DNA of 64,000 bases from assembly GCA_038373865.1 (NCBI GenBank), contig JAXGGA010004664.1, positions 1-64,000 on the forward strand. The letters are read 5' to 3'. Below the pieces are notes generated by a model, which was not told where the DNA came from, did no database searches, and saw only the letters and a program-made list of their open reading frames with translations. Source of the DNA: Uloborus plumipes (taxonomy: Eukaryota; Arthropoda; Arachnida; Araneae; Uloboridae). Made by a program: the position numbers and the translations under genes. Below are positions 22,148-33,400 of the stretch, one piece after another. Within the stretch, counting starts at the first letter, position 1. Every line of letters begins with the position of its first letter.

Positions 22148-22989
22148 TATACTGCCGTGCTAAGCACAAAAACAGTATCTGTCCTTTTTAACAAAATTGA
22201 GTTATCGCCACCAGGTTGCTCCTTGTGACGTATTGTACGTAAATACAAAATTATATGGTCATTTGAGAACAGGAAATATTTTTAGCCTGTTAACCGGGGA
22301 ATTAGCTATTGCTCAACTCGTTTCACAATGGGGACTTTTTTTTTTCGCAGCGATAAGTAATGTCACACCTCAAATAATAAATCACACCTCAGTAAGTAAC
22401 ATCACTCCTCAAATAGTAACCAAAAAGTACTTAAGTCATAAATTTATTACAAATAAAAATATATAAAACACTGAAATTCACAATAAGAATATTCAAATCA
22501 GAAAGTTATTACTAACATGTAAGATACTGAAATGCAGACTAAAATGAATCCTAATTGTCGCAGCTCGAAGTATAGATCATGCAGCTCCCGTTTTCCCGTT
22601 AATAGCGCTCAATTTACAGATTACAAGAACATGAAAATTCATGACGCATCGACAATATGATGGCATATATATAACCACTCTAAGATTTAATAGATAAGAA
22701 CAACGTAGAACGTGATGCGTTCAATATATTACGATTAATTTCCATGACGAAAAATTTCGTCATGTCCATTGCTGTGGGCTTTTATGTATGACGAAATATT
22801 TCGTCATGCCCATTGCTGTAGGCTTTTATGTATGACGGAATATTTCGTCATACCCAGTTAACAGGTTAAAAAAAATCTGAAAGAGTTTCATCTAAATCAA
22901 ACACATGGTGGCGCAAAACTTAAAAGAGTTATCTTTCAGTTTGAGTTCGACTGGGCAGATACCACTTTTGCGTTTAGCACGGCAGTATA
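22148..22989. mobile_element. MITE, TACTGCCGTGCTAAGC family, copy 1 (interrupted)
   Basis: Ends TATACTGCCGTGCTAAGC... and ...GCTTAGCACGGCAGTATA-like. After removing the nested 22286-22865 element the length is 258 bp, matching the 256-bp sibling at 54555-54810, and the interior aligns to its reverse complement throughout. Confidence 0.92.
22286..22865. mobile_element. piggyBac-like element nested in the MITE
   Basis: TIRs CCTGTTAAC.GGG at both ends. TTAA on the right (22866-22869) and a one-base variant TTAG on the left (22282-22285). The sibling MITE carries an empty TTTTTAAAAA site at this point. It contains three ATGACGAAA(T/A)ATTTCGTCAT palindromes spaced 44 bp apart (22744-22855). Confidence 0.87.
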
Positions 22990-23272
22990 CGACCTTGAAC
23001 AGTCATTCATTTTCTTTTTCTTTTTTTTTTCCTTATAGGGGAAGTTTCACTACACAAAAAAAAAAACGAAGTATTTAAATAGAAATATTATTTTCCTGCC
23101 AGTAGGTTAACTAGTTTAAACATTTGCATGTTGTAGATTAATGCAAATCTTCACGCATATGGGCTCTCATATCTATGTCTCATTGTCAATCAAGAGTACT
23201 TCAAATATGCTTCATTTGCTATAGCCTTGCAATAAAAAAATGTGATTAAAATACTTCTCTTTTTTCTTTCAG

Positions 23273-23328
23273 TCTAGTCTTGATGAAGCCACAGACCCAT
23301 GGGGAGTCAAAGTGGAAAGAGTTGAAAT
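23273..23328 (+). CDS. Stom: Stomatin-family protein, 56-bp internal exon
   Basis: Acceptor TTTCTTTCAG ends at 23272 and donor GTAAGC begins at 23329. The exon reads SSLDEATDPWGVKVERVE and ends with two bases (AT) of a split codon that the first base of the next exon (T, 36442) completes as Ile. It continues the protein directly after HVMQ of the upstream exon, and DEATDPWGVKVERVEIKD is a hallmark stretch of stomatins. The upstream intron is about 4.6 kb and holds two broken copies of the previous exon, Helitron DNA and several MITEs. The downstream intron is about 13.1 kb and carries a complete Gypsy element. Confidence 0.95.
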
Positions 23329-23590
23329 GTAAGCGATTTTTAACTGTAAAAAACATCTTGTGCGAACGATTTTCACTAAGATGTTCTTTTGATTTTCCCC
23401 AAGAAACTCATAATTAGAAATGATTTAGCCTAGTTGAAAATATGAAGTAATTTTGTAAACTAGGTAGCAAGTTCGCTGGGTAACAAGTTCGCAAAAATAT
23501 TGCTTACACGTGTTTCGGGATTACAAGGAATCTTTTTCGTCACAAATTAGAAATTGAAAGTTTCTGGATGCAAAGTAACTATAATAATAA

Positions 23591-25529
23591 CTAGCAGAAC
23601 CCGGCAGACGTTGTTCTGCCTAGATGTATATTTCGTCTCCACATGGTGTTTTGGATGTAAAAATCTATAAAGCGTTGTTGAAAATAGGCATGAAAGATTT
23701 TAAAAAATCTTAATCAAGCAAAGTTGAAATTACGCACTGAACAATCTACAAATAGGCCACCAATTATTTTTATAAAAATTAAAAATAACTGAACAATGAA
23801 AAACTTTACACATAATTTGATTTTAGATAGGAATTTTATTTACACATCAAGACGAAGAAGCTCTCCACAAATCGTGTAAAAGAGATCTTCGTTTTGAAAA
23901 TAAAATATAGAGACACATAAAATGTATAATGTGACAGGACCATGAATAGCTCTTTTAAATTAATTAAAAAGGAGAGAGAGAGAGAGAGCAGTGAATAGTA
24001 ATAAAATGAAATTGACATATTTACAATAGAATGTGACTGGACCACAAATAGCTTTTTTAAAGTTATAAAAAAAGCACGGTGAATAAAAATAAAGAGAAAT
24101 GTACACATTTACAATTACGTTGCAAAAATGCACTGGACAGTCCAAAAGGTAGACCATCAATCGCTCTTCTAAATTCAAAAAAAAAAAAAAAAAGCACGGT
24201 GAACAATAACAATGAGAAATTTACACATTTACAATTACGTTCTAAAAATGCACTGGACATTCCAAAAAAGTAGACCATCAATGGCTCCTTCAAAAAAAGA
24301 AAAAGAAAAAAAAAACACGGTGAACAGTAATAAAGAGAAATATACTTATTTACAAAAGTAGACCATCAATTGTTCCTTTAAATTAAAAAAAAAGCACGCT
24401 GAACAACAATAAAGAAAAATTTACGTATGTACGAGTACAATTACGTTGTAAAAATGCACTGATCAATCCAAAAAAAATAGATCATTAATTGCTCCTTTTA
24501 TTTCAAAAAAAAAAAGAAAAAAGAAAAAAAGTACGGTGAACAATAAAAAAGAAAAATGTACATATGTACAATTACGTTGTAAAAATGCACTGATCAATCC
24601 AAAAAAGTAGACCATCAATTGTTCCCTTAAGTTCAGAAAAAAAAGCATGGTGAACAAAAAAAAAAAAAAATACAGATGTACAGTTACGTTGTTTAAATGC
24701 ACTGATCAATTCAAAAAAGTAGACCGTCAACTGCTCCCTTAAATTTAAAAAAAAAAAGAAGAAAAAAAAAACGGTGAATAATAATAAAGAAAAATTTACA
24801 CATGAACAATTACGCTGTAAAAATGTACTGATCAATTACTTTTTGGCAATCTGAAATCAATTTGAATATTATATTTGGCGCTAAATATACACCATTCCGT
24901 AAGGCGTTAAAATAATTTCCAACATTGCGGTATATCATAGCAAATAGTATGGACATGAAAACGAACTATTGATTGGATGTTTGGCGAGAAAATATAGTAA
25001 CATACTTTGATAAAGAACAAAATAGTGCTCGTCTGGAAAATAATGCATGACATCTAAGCCTCAACAAATCTAAAGGAGTTCGAAATATGAAACTGAATCT
25101 CATTTGTTTTTAAAAAAAGATTAACCTGTTAATCAAATATCTTTTTTATCCTTTGTTCTTGAGATAGTTATTGGAAAAACTTCCATTATTGAGGGCTCTT
25201 GGCGCGATTTAAAAGATCGCCAAATTTGCGGTAGCAAGCAGTTCCAACTATCTGCCAGAGAGTTGAGTTGATACACTAAATACTCGATTGGATTGATGAA
25301 AGCCTTCGAAAATGGAGTTTTAAATTGAAATTACAAAGACAGAATCATGTCTAAAATTGAAATAAAAAAAATAACTACTCATCGGATTTTGTTGAAACTG
25401 GTCTCTAAACCTTCCCAGTACCAAAAGGAACAAACGGTGAAACTTTCTGCCAAATCTCCCGGGTAGTTTCTGAGATCTTAGGGAACACGCACACACACAT
25501 ATACCAACATTCATTTTTATATATATAGA
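23591..25529 (-). mobile_element. Helitron, non-autonomous, 1.94 kb
   Basis: On the - strand it starts TCTATATATATAAAAATGAA (25529) after host A. It ends with hairpin GGCAGA..TCTGCC, then GGGTTCTG and CTAG at 23591-23594 before host T. These are textbook Helitron ends with A^T insertion and no duplication. The interior holds a tandem array (23930-24840). No Rep/helicase coding sequence. It lies in the large stomatin intron, 260 bp after exon 23273. Confidence 0.88.
23930..24840. repeat. Tandem repeat of about 110-120 bp, about 8 copies
   Basis: Each unit has TTACAATTACGTTGTAAAAA then TGCACTGATCAATCC, GTAGACCATCAATTG, an A-rich run, and GCACGGTGAACAATAA. The first two units are the most diverged. 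Overlapping - strand ORFs here are products of the repeat. Confidence 0.85.
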
Positions 25530-26176
25530 TGACTTGAGACCACATTCTTTGTTTTCGCCTTATCTCTTGTGAAGCGAGAAATGGCAACACAGCATATTAT
25601 CATGTTATTATTTAATTCTCCTTTCAACCACATCATGCTATGATCTTTCTCAGACAGTTTTTATATACTTATTTTTTTATTATTGTCATTGTTTATTATT
25701 TTAATTTTTATTTATTTACTTGTGTACTTATTTTATTTTTTATTTTACTTTATTTATATAGTTTATTTTAATTTCTTTCCTCTTTATCTATTTATTTTTG
25801 TGTGTGTGCATGTGTCAGTGTGGGCCCTTTGTTCTTAGGACCGGGTGAAACCCTTCAGGAGTGGTTTTTTTTACGGGCTTTCTAATGAAACAAAATTTGA
25901 AACTATTGATCAATTTCTTCACTTATAAAAAGCAGTTTATGACGTAACGATGTATTTGTAATTAACATCCCTCAAAAATAATCCTTTTTTCTAAATGCTT
26001 TTTTTTTCTGTCTAAATCCGACAAAATAAAAATCCTTTTCCAAGCTGCTCCCGCTGTTTACCATTATTCGGATTTTTCTTTTATTTTACATTTGTTTCAA
26101 GTAGACAGTCAGTATAAATGGAATGGCTGTGGTGGTTACAATAGCCATATTATTATTATCAATGGACAGAAGAATA
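25530..26176. other. No gene recognised
   Basis: AT-rich intron with a TTTATTT-rich stretch at 25660-25800. Confidence 0.4.
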
Positions 26177-28330
26177 TATATGTTACGGCCAAAGCCCGAA
26201 GTCGGCCAGTTCGCGAAGTGGCCGGCCACTTCGCGAAATGGCCAATATCGCCTCAAAATGACCGGCCAAAGTCCGAAATTTCCTTGATTTCGGGCTTTGG
26301 CCAGCCAGTTCGCGAACTGGCTAGAGGCGATCGGCCAAAGTTAGAAAAAAAAGGTAGTGACACATTTTGTGTGTCATGACCTTTTTTACATGTCACATTT
26401 TGTGCTTGTTTACCATAACGCTAAAGATAATCCCATTATATCTGTCACAGAGCAGGGGCGGATACAGAAATAGTTTTTATGGGGACCCAGAAAAGTAAAA
26501 GTGCTTCCCCCCTACATTTTTTATAAAAAAAATCTCACAAAGTTCCTTTAAATTAAAAAAAAAGGGGGGGGGTGAAAAAAATATTTTAATATTTTAAGCC
26601 GGTCAACTATTAAACCAGTGGTTCCTAGCATGGGGGCGATTGCTCCTGAAGGGCGATTGGACTCCTCAAAGGGGCGGTAAATTCTTAAAGGGCAATGAGT
26701 ATTTAGAAGAGAAAAAAAAGTAGAAATAAAACTAGCGAAAACCACAATTGTAAACATGTACGAAACCGGTTGTTCAGAGTTGATCAGGGTGTCTTGAGCT
26801 AGGTGGCGTCTTCGGATGACATTAATTAACGAAGAAATTAATTAAAAACCTTTAATACATTTTTTGCGCTTTTTGAATTCGAATAAAACTAATTGAACTT
26901 AAAATTAAAGTTTAAGAGCTTCCTCCTTGCACCTAAAATGAACCTTAGGAAGTATTTCGTCATTTATTGCTAATTTTATAAACTTTCAAGTTGTCAATTT
27001 GTTTTAATTCAAATTTTTAGTTTCAACGATTTTAGTTCCCCTGAGTCTAGTGTAGAAAAGAAAATAATATTTCTTGAAAAATGTACTTCTGTTTTTTGAA
27101 AAGTACGTCGAAAATTTTGGATGTTTCCCTTCAAATGCTTCAGTTATATATCAGCTCACTTTGTGAAAGGAAAAAAGAATAAAGGTATTTTTATTTCTTT
27201 ATTAATATTTTTAGTTTAAAAATGATTGGTTATAATTGATTTATTGAGTACATTTTACTTCAACTTAAAGTTAGGTTTTTATATTTTTAATAATATCCAT
27301 GTTCACTAGAGTCAACTTATTGTTTTTAGAGGAGGGGGGGGGGAGGCGATAAGTGTCAGTCAGCGTCTTGAAGGGGGCGATGAGCTCAAAAAGGTTGGGA
27401 AACACTATTAAAAATTATGTCAAATTATACAATATTATTTAACCTAATTAGTAAATGAGGCACGGTATTATTTAAACAATTGTCAATATGATTTAAAACA
27501 AAAAATTATCAAAACGAAATCGTCACTTTTTTTCCATCGCAGATGAATTAATGAATGAATCGTGATATATATTATGTACCATTGATTTAGCAAACCCTGA
27601 GTATTCTTCTACCCTGTCTAACCCCTGATTACTATATTATTCCCATAGCAAACCAAAGTGATGTTATTCAAATATGCTGTACATGAGCTTTTTTTAAAGA
27701 CATAGTTCAAAAATTTTTACAAATGTTATATGGAGAAATTAAAAAGCAATTGAACATTAAACATAGTAAAGTTATTTTGATCCCTTTGGAAGTCCTCCAC
27801 CCCCCTAAAAGCAGCTACAGCCACAGAGTAGTCTTTGGGAGATATCCGCACTCTTAGGCACCTAGGATCGCCCATCAGAAAAAAGGCTAAGGTGGGTAGT
27901 AGCGTGAAGATCTCACACCAAAAAACTCATGGTCTCTTATGAAAATTTCCTCTTCCTTGGAGAAAACAAACTAACAAACAAAAAAATAATCACATTATCT
28001 ACTGAATTAGTTTATTACAGAAAATTATGACTATCATCATTTGACAAAAAAAAAAAAAAATGTTATGGCATTTCGAATATTGCACAAGAGTTTGTTATTT
28101 TTACATCTGCAGCAATTTGTTTAGCACTTGTTAGTGCAACTGCATCGAACAGCAAGCACATCGCACATTGGCCGGGGAGTTCCGGCAACTTCGCGAAGTG
28201 GCCGGCCTAAGTCGCATATACGCAATTCATTTCCAGTACATCGGACTTTGGCCACACGCCCCGGCCAATGCGCGAAATGGCCGGCCAATTCGCGAAGTGG
28301 CCGGACTTCGGGCTTTGGCCGTAACATATA
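26177..28330. mobile_element. Palindrome-rich terminal-inverted-repeat element
   Basis: 27-bp perfect inverted repeats starting TATATGTTACGGCCAAAGCC at 26177-26203 and 28304-28330. Inside both ends are clusters of dyads of the form GGCCA(N)TTCGCGAA(N)TGGCC, including the 22-bp palindrome with GCGAAGTGG facing CCACTTCGC near 26213. A hAT element (26616-27405) is nested in it; without that it is about 1.36 kb. No transposase ORF. TA may be the target duplication. Superfamily not assigned. Confidence 0.85.
26616..27405. mobile_element. hAT-like element nested in 26177-28330
   Basis: The left end CAGTGGTTCC and right end GGTTGGGAAACAC are hAT-type. The flanks TATTAAAC (26608-26615) and TATTAAAA (27406-27413) agree at 7 of 8 positions. 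Confidence 0.85.
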
Positions 28331-28594
28331 CATTTAGCATTAAGATTTAGGGAGGAAACGTCGAGATTTTTTTTTTTTTTTTTCATTTTTGAAACTCAGA
28401 AGTTATCTTCTGATCCTAGTTGCACCAAATTGAACGTATATTTAATCCCATTTTAAGCCGGAAAGCAAAACCAAAACGCTTTCGTTACTAGATCATCATT
28501 TTCGGACTTTTTCTGTTTTTGAGTAATTGATATTTTTTACAACAATTGAGAGTAGTGCATTAACCTACCATTTAGTAAACAACTGATTTTTTAA

Positions 28595-29106
28595 CCCATT
28601 AATGCCTGATATTTTTTTTCCAAAGATATTTTGTATACTGGTTACAAACAGTGTTTAATGGACAGGAAAAATAATTAAAAAAATATTATGTAAAAAATAA
28701 TTTTTTTATTAAGGAAAGAAAAATCGTCCCTTAAAAGTTACGATAGACCCCAGAGGGTGCATACTTTTTTTACTAAATTTTTTTTCTGCCTATGATATAA
28801 TATTTAAAAAGACATTTTATAAGAAGAAATAAAATCAGCAATGAACATAAACTGGGAAGCTGGGAATCACTTTGAAAACTTAGCTTTTTTCCTTGAGATT
28901 GTGAACGATGTCATTTTTGATAAAGATCATATTAAAACGGCTACAGAACACACTTTACAATGGTTATGTGCTGCAATCTGTTAATAACGAATTGAGACAA
29001 TACCAAGGTACTCTTTGAACACTATTATTTGTTGAAATGTTCATTTTGGGGAAATTCAGACCCTTTTTTGGACCGTCCCAAAAACAGGACTCCAGGTAAT
29101 AATGGG
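28595..29106. mobile_element. piggyBac-like MITE
   Basis: TTAA at 28591-28594 and 29107-29110; ends CCCATTA.T.CCTG inverted. 512 bp. The ends resemble those of 17911-18405. Confidence 0.82.
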
Positions 29107-29110
29107 TTAA

Positions 29111-29606
29111 AATAAAGTAATCCTACATGTGTAACAAACTTTAAAAGTTATTTTAATGTAAATTTTTCATTCAACAAATTATTGTTCACTAAATAAATAT
29201 TGTACTGAACTAAATACAAATATTTTGTGAAAATAAATGCTTATCTAAAATTTTCAATCAATAAGCTAAACTGCAAAAAAAAAACTTGAACGAAAAGTAA
29301 AAAATCCCTCTTAAAACTTAAGTTAGGGTGAGAAAGCTCACTTTATTTTTTTCCCTAATACCGCTCTATACAGTACTATTCATCTGAGCTAAGATATTTT
29401 CCTATTTTGTTAATAATATCTGTGGCTTGGTTCTAAAAAGTCCTAAGGCAAAAATGTTAGTTTCGAAAAAAAGGCGATGAAAGATATTTGAGATTTTTTA
29501 GAATGCTATAACTTTCTTATATTAAGATTCCCATTATTATTTTTTGGTATTTGTTTATTGTTAGTGTAAAGAAACATTATTTTATCATATGAAATTTTTT
29601 ATATAT
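29111..29606. other. No gene recognised
   Basis: AT-rich stomatin intron between the MITE and Gypsy copy 2. Confidence 0.4.
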
Positions 29607-30233
29607 TGTAACGAGTCCGTAGCACCTTCAACTTTCTTTAAATGAACATTCCAATCTTGAGGAAGTAACTATAAATTTATTTACAAGTATGTACACTATT
29701 TACAAAAGGAGCAGGAAACAATTGCTAAACATCCAGCAATTAGGTAGCAAAACAGTACACTGTACTCTCAACAGTAATTCAGCACCACGTATCTAACGTG
29801 AACAGTAATTAAGCAATTACAAAAGCAAAACATCGCCCAAGCGAATAGCGAATAAAACGAGTCACCAGAATCAAATCTGAAAACAACTGACTGACTTGTG
29901 TTCAAGGCCAGCTATTTATACACGGAAAGAAATTACGACAATATTCGAGAAAAACCTGGAATATTTTGTTTCATTCATAACATTACGTAATCCATTCACA
30001 AATTCTAGTGATAAAAAGAAAAAGAAAAAAAAGAAAACACTCCGAGCGAAAAATGTCTTCACGCTTATTAAATGCAGGGCAAGTGTAAAAACTACGAAAC
30101 GTTACAGGGCCGGTATACAAGTGATAAAAGTGATATCTTCAGATACTTTTGCAACATGACGTCAGATAAAACCAAAACTAATGAAAATGATGCAAGGCAG
30201 GAAAAACAACAACTATTTACAAGATTTGTAACA
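29607..30233 (-). repeat. 3' LTR of Gypsy copy 2
   Basis: TG...CA ends. It matches 35554-36180 at all but about five positions. Confidence 0.95.
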
Positions 30234-30465
30234 TTGCCCCCTTCCCAAGGACTGCACGTCCCGGGCAGTACAATCCCCAGAAAGGAAGCAAGGGAAGACT
30301 TACAGATGCACACATTACATGATGACCAATCATAAACATGATAAACAATAACAATGAGAACATGAACGAAATAATAACATTGATAGAGTAATATTACAAA
30401 CAATTAAAGGCAAAAGTTATTTACAAAATTTACAAACAAATTACCATGGTAGCTTTAGATTTACT

Positions 30466-33400
30466 TTACGAACTATGGCCATAGTATGGGGCTAGCCGAT
30501 CATAATGGACAACCCTAGGTTTCGAATGTGATGACTTCTGGATCCTCACTACGACGTCGTTCAGCCGGTGGAGAACTGTGTAAGGTCCATCCCAATGCGA
30601 CTGCAATTTGGGTGACAGACCTTTACGTCGGATGGGATTCCATAGCCATAATTTGTCACCTTCTTGAAAGTCATGACCAGTGGACCTTGTGTCGTATCGG
30701 GTCTTCATCTTCTCCGTCGCGATGTTGATTCGCTCCCGTGCGAAGTGATGAACGTCCTCCAACCGGGCCTGGAGATCCTGGACGTACTCCTCAGGCGATG
30801 AAGGCGCATCTGGAGGGAGACCGAAGACGAGATCACAAGGCAGCCGAAGCTCTCGGCCGAAGAGCATCTGTGATGGGGAATATCCGGTGGTCTCGTGGAC
30901 AGCACTGCGGTAGGCCAGCAGGAACAGAGGAAGTTTCTTGTCCCAATCCTGTTGATTTTTGGAGACCATAAGCGAGAGATTATTAAGGATTGTCCTGTTG
31001 AATCTCTCCACCATGCCGTCCGATTGTGGGTGTAGTGGTGTCGTTCGAGTTTTCTCAATTTGGAGGATATCACATAGGCCCTTAAACACAGCAGAGATGA
31101 AGTTTCTTCCCTGATCGGAATGGATCTGCAAAGGTGTCCCATATCTCGAGATCCAATGCTGGACTAGAGTCTCTGCTACAGTGGTAGCTTCTTGATCCGG
31201 AATGGAATATGCTTCGGGCCATTTGGTGAAATAGTCAATGGCAACGAGGATGTATTTGTTCCCATCAGTAGTTTTCTGTAGAGGACCAAGAATGTCGATC
31301 CCGATTCGTTCGAAAGGAGCTCCTACGTTGTAAAGATGTAGTTTCCCGCGGCTTCTTCTCTTCGGTCCTTTACGGGCAGCACAGGCGTCACAAGAATGAC
31401 ACCACTTCTCCACGTCATCCTTCGCCTTGCTCCAGAAGAAGCGCTCTCGAACCTTGTGGAGGGTTTTCAGGATACCAAAGTGTCCTCCAGTCGGACTACT
31501 GTGCAATTCCTTTAGAACGTCTGGAATTCTTGATCTGGGAGTGAGTAACTGCCATTTGAATGCTTTACCATCGTCAGATTCCCATTTCCGATACAGGACG
31601 CCATTTTGCAACTGGAGAGATTTCCATAGAGCCCAGTATCTCTTCGTTGCAGGACTGTAGATAGAAACGTCTTGCCAACTAGGTCGCCGACTGTCCTTTT
31701 CCATTAACTCTATGATAGGCTTTAGGTCTGGGTCTTCAAGCTGATCTTTTCTAACTTGGTCATCACTCCATGGATCAGGATCTGAAGATGATGAAGTAAC
31801 AGTAACTTGACAGGCAGTAGGGATTGTCATCCCGTACTGTTTCTCAATTCGGGAGCAATAATGGCAGTTCTCGGAACAAGGTCTTCTTGATAATGCGTCA
31901 GCATTACCGTGTGACGAACCTTTTCGGTGCTTAATCTCGATGTCATATTCCTGGAGCCGCTGTATCCACCTGGCTACCTGGCCCTCTGGATTCTTGAAAT
32001 TCAATAGCCAAGTTAAAGAGGCATGATCAGTCCGGAGCAGGAATTTACGGCCGTAGAAGTAATGATGGAAATGTTCTACAGCTTTAACTATGGCGAGCAA
32101 TTCCTTTCTCGTGACACAATAATTTCGCTCCGACTTGGATAAGCATTTGCTCCAGTAGGCAATGACATGTTCGTTACCGTCTATTTCTTGAGATAAAACA
32201 GCTCCAACGCTCTCGTGGCTCGCATCAGTGTCAAGTATGAAGGATTTTCCAGGCTGAGGATAAGAGAGAATAGGCGTTGATGTTAAAGCCTCCTTCAGCT
32301 GTAGAAATGCATCCTCGCATTCTTTGGACCATTCAAATTTTTGTTTGCTCTCCGTCAGCTTATGCAAAGGTCGTGCAATGTTGAAAAAACCCTTCACAAA
32401 CTTCCTGTAGTACGTGCAGAGCCCCAGGAAACTTCGCAGCTGATGGACATTTTCAGGGCGGCTCCAACTCTTGACTGCTGATACCTTATCTGGATCTGTT
32501 CGTACACCCTCAGAAGAGATAATGTGACCAAGGTAGTTCACCTCACGGCGGAACAAATTACATTTGGACGGGCTTAACTTCAGGTTGGCTTCCTTAAGCT
32601 TTTGCAGCACCTTCCTAAGATTAGCCAAATGTTCCTCGAAACTGCGTCCTATGATGATGATGTCGTCCAAGTAGACAAGACAGGATTCATAAGAGAGTCC
32701 ACTTAACACTGATTCCATAAGACGCTCGAACGTGGCTGGTGCATTGCAGAGGCCAAACGGCATCACTTTAAACTGCCACAAGCCTTGTCCGGTTGTAAAC
32801 GCCGTCTTCTCTCGGTCGTCGGGGAGTATCTCCACCTGCCAGTAGCCGCTCTTTAAATCCAGGGTCGAAAACCACTTGTGTCCGGAAAGGGTGTCCAGAG
32901 TGTCATCGATCCGTGGAAGAGGGTAACTATCTTTCTTGGTGATGTCATTCAGGCGTCGGTAATCAACACAAAATCTGGTGGAGCCGTCTTTCTTTCGGAC
33001 CAAGACGATAGGGGATGCCCAAGGACTGGATGAGGGTTCGATGACATCATTCTCCTGCATCTCTTTCAAGAGGATCTCAACCTCTTCCTTCTTGGCGAAC
33101 GGTAGTCGTCTTGGATGCTGCTTGATAGGGGGATGATCTCCAGTGTCGATCCTATGCTGCGTTAAACTCGTGCGACCAACATCTTCGGATGTAGACGAAA
33201 ACACCTGCTTGAAGTTGTCCACCAATTTTTCCGCAGCGTATCTTTGATCCTTCGATAATGCTGCACTCCCAATTAATTTCGAAGTCAAGGACTCGGAAGA
33301 CACAGTCTCGGAGGAATCAATTTTTCTGATGATGCAGTTTACGGGAGTACAAGTTGCCAACACTTCTCCTTTCTTGATATTCCTCGGTCTTTCACTTACA

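Noticed and set aside
23836..24835. Overlapping - strand ORFs rich in Phe/Leu
   Set aside because: Products of the A-rich tandem array in the Helitron; no domain, and the frame cycles with the repeat.
23930..24840. CRISPR-like array
   Set aside because: Units of about 110-120 bp with diverged A-rich parts, in eukaryotic intron DNA inside a Helitron; no short repeat/unique spacer pattern.
30234..30465. env gene between pol and the 3' LTR of the Gypsy copies
   Set aside because: Only about 230 bp of non-coding sequence lies there, so no envelope gene is present.
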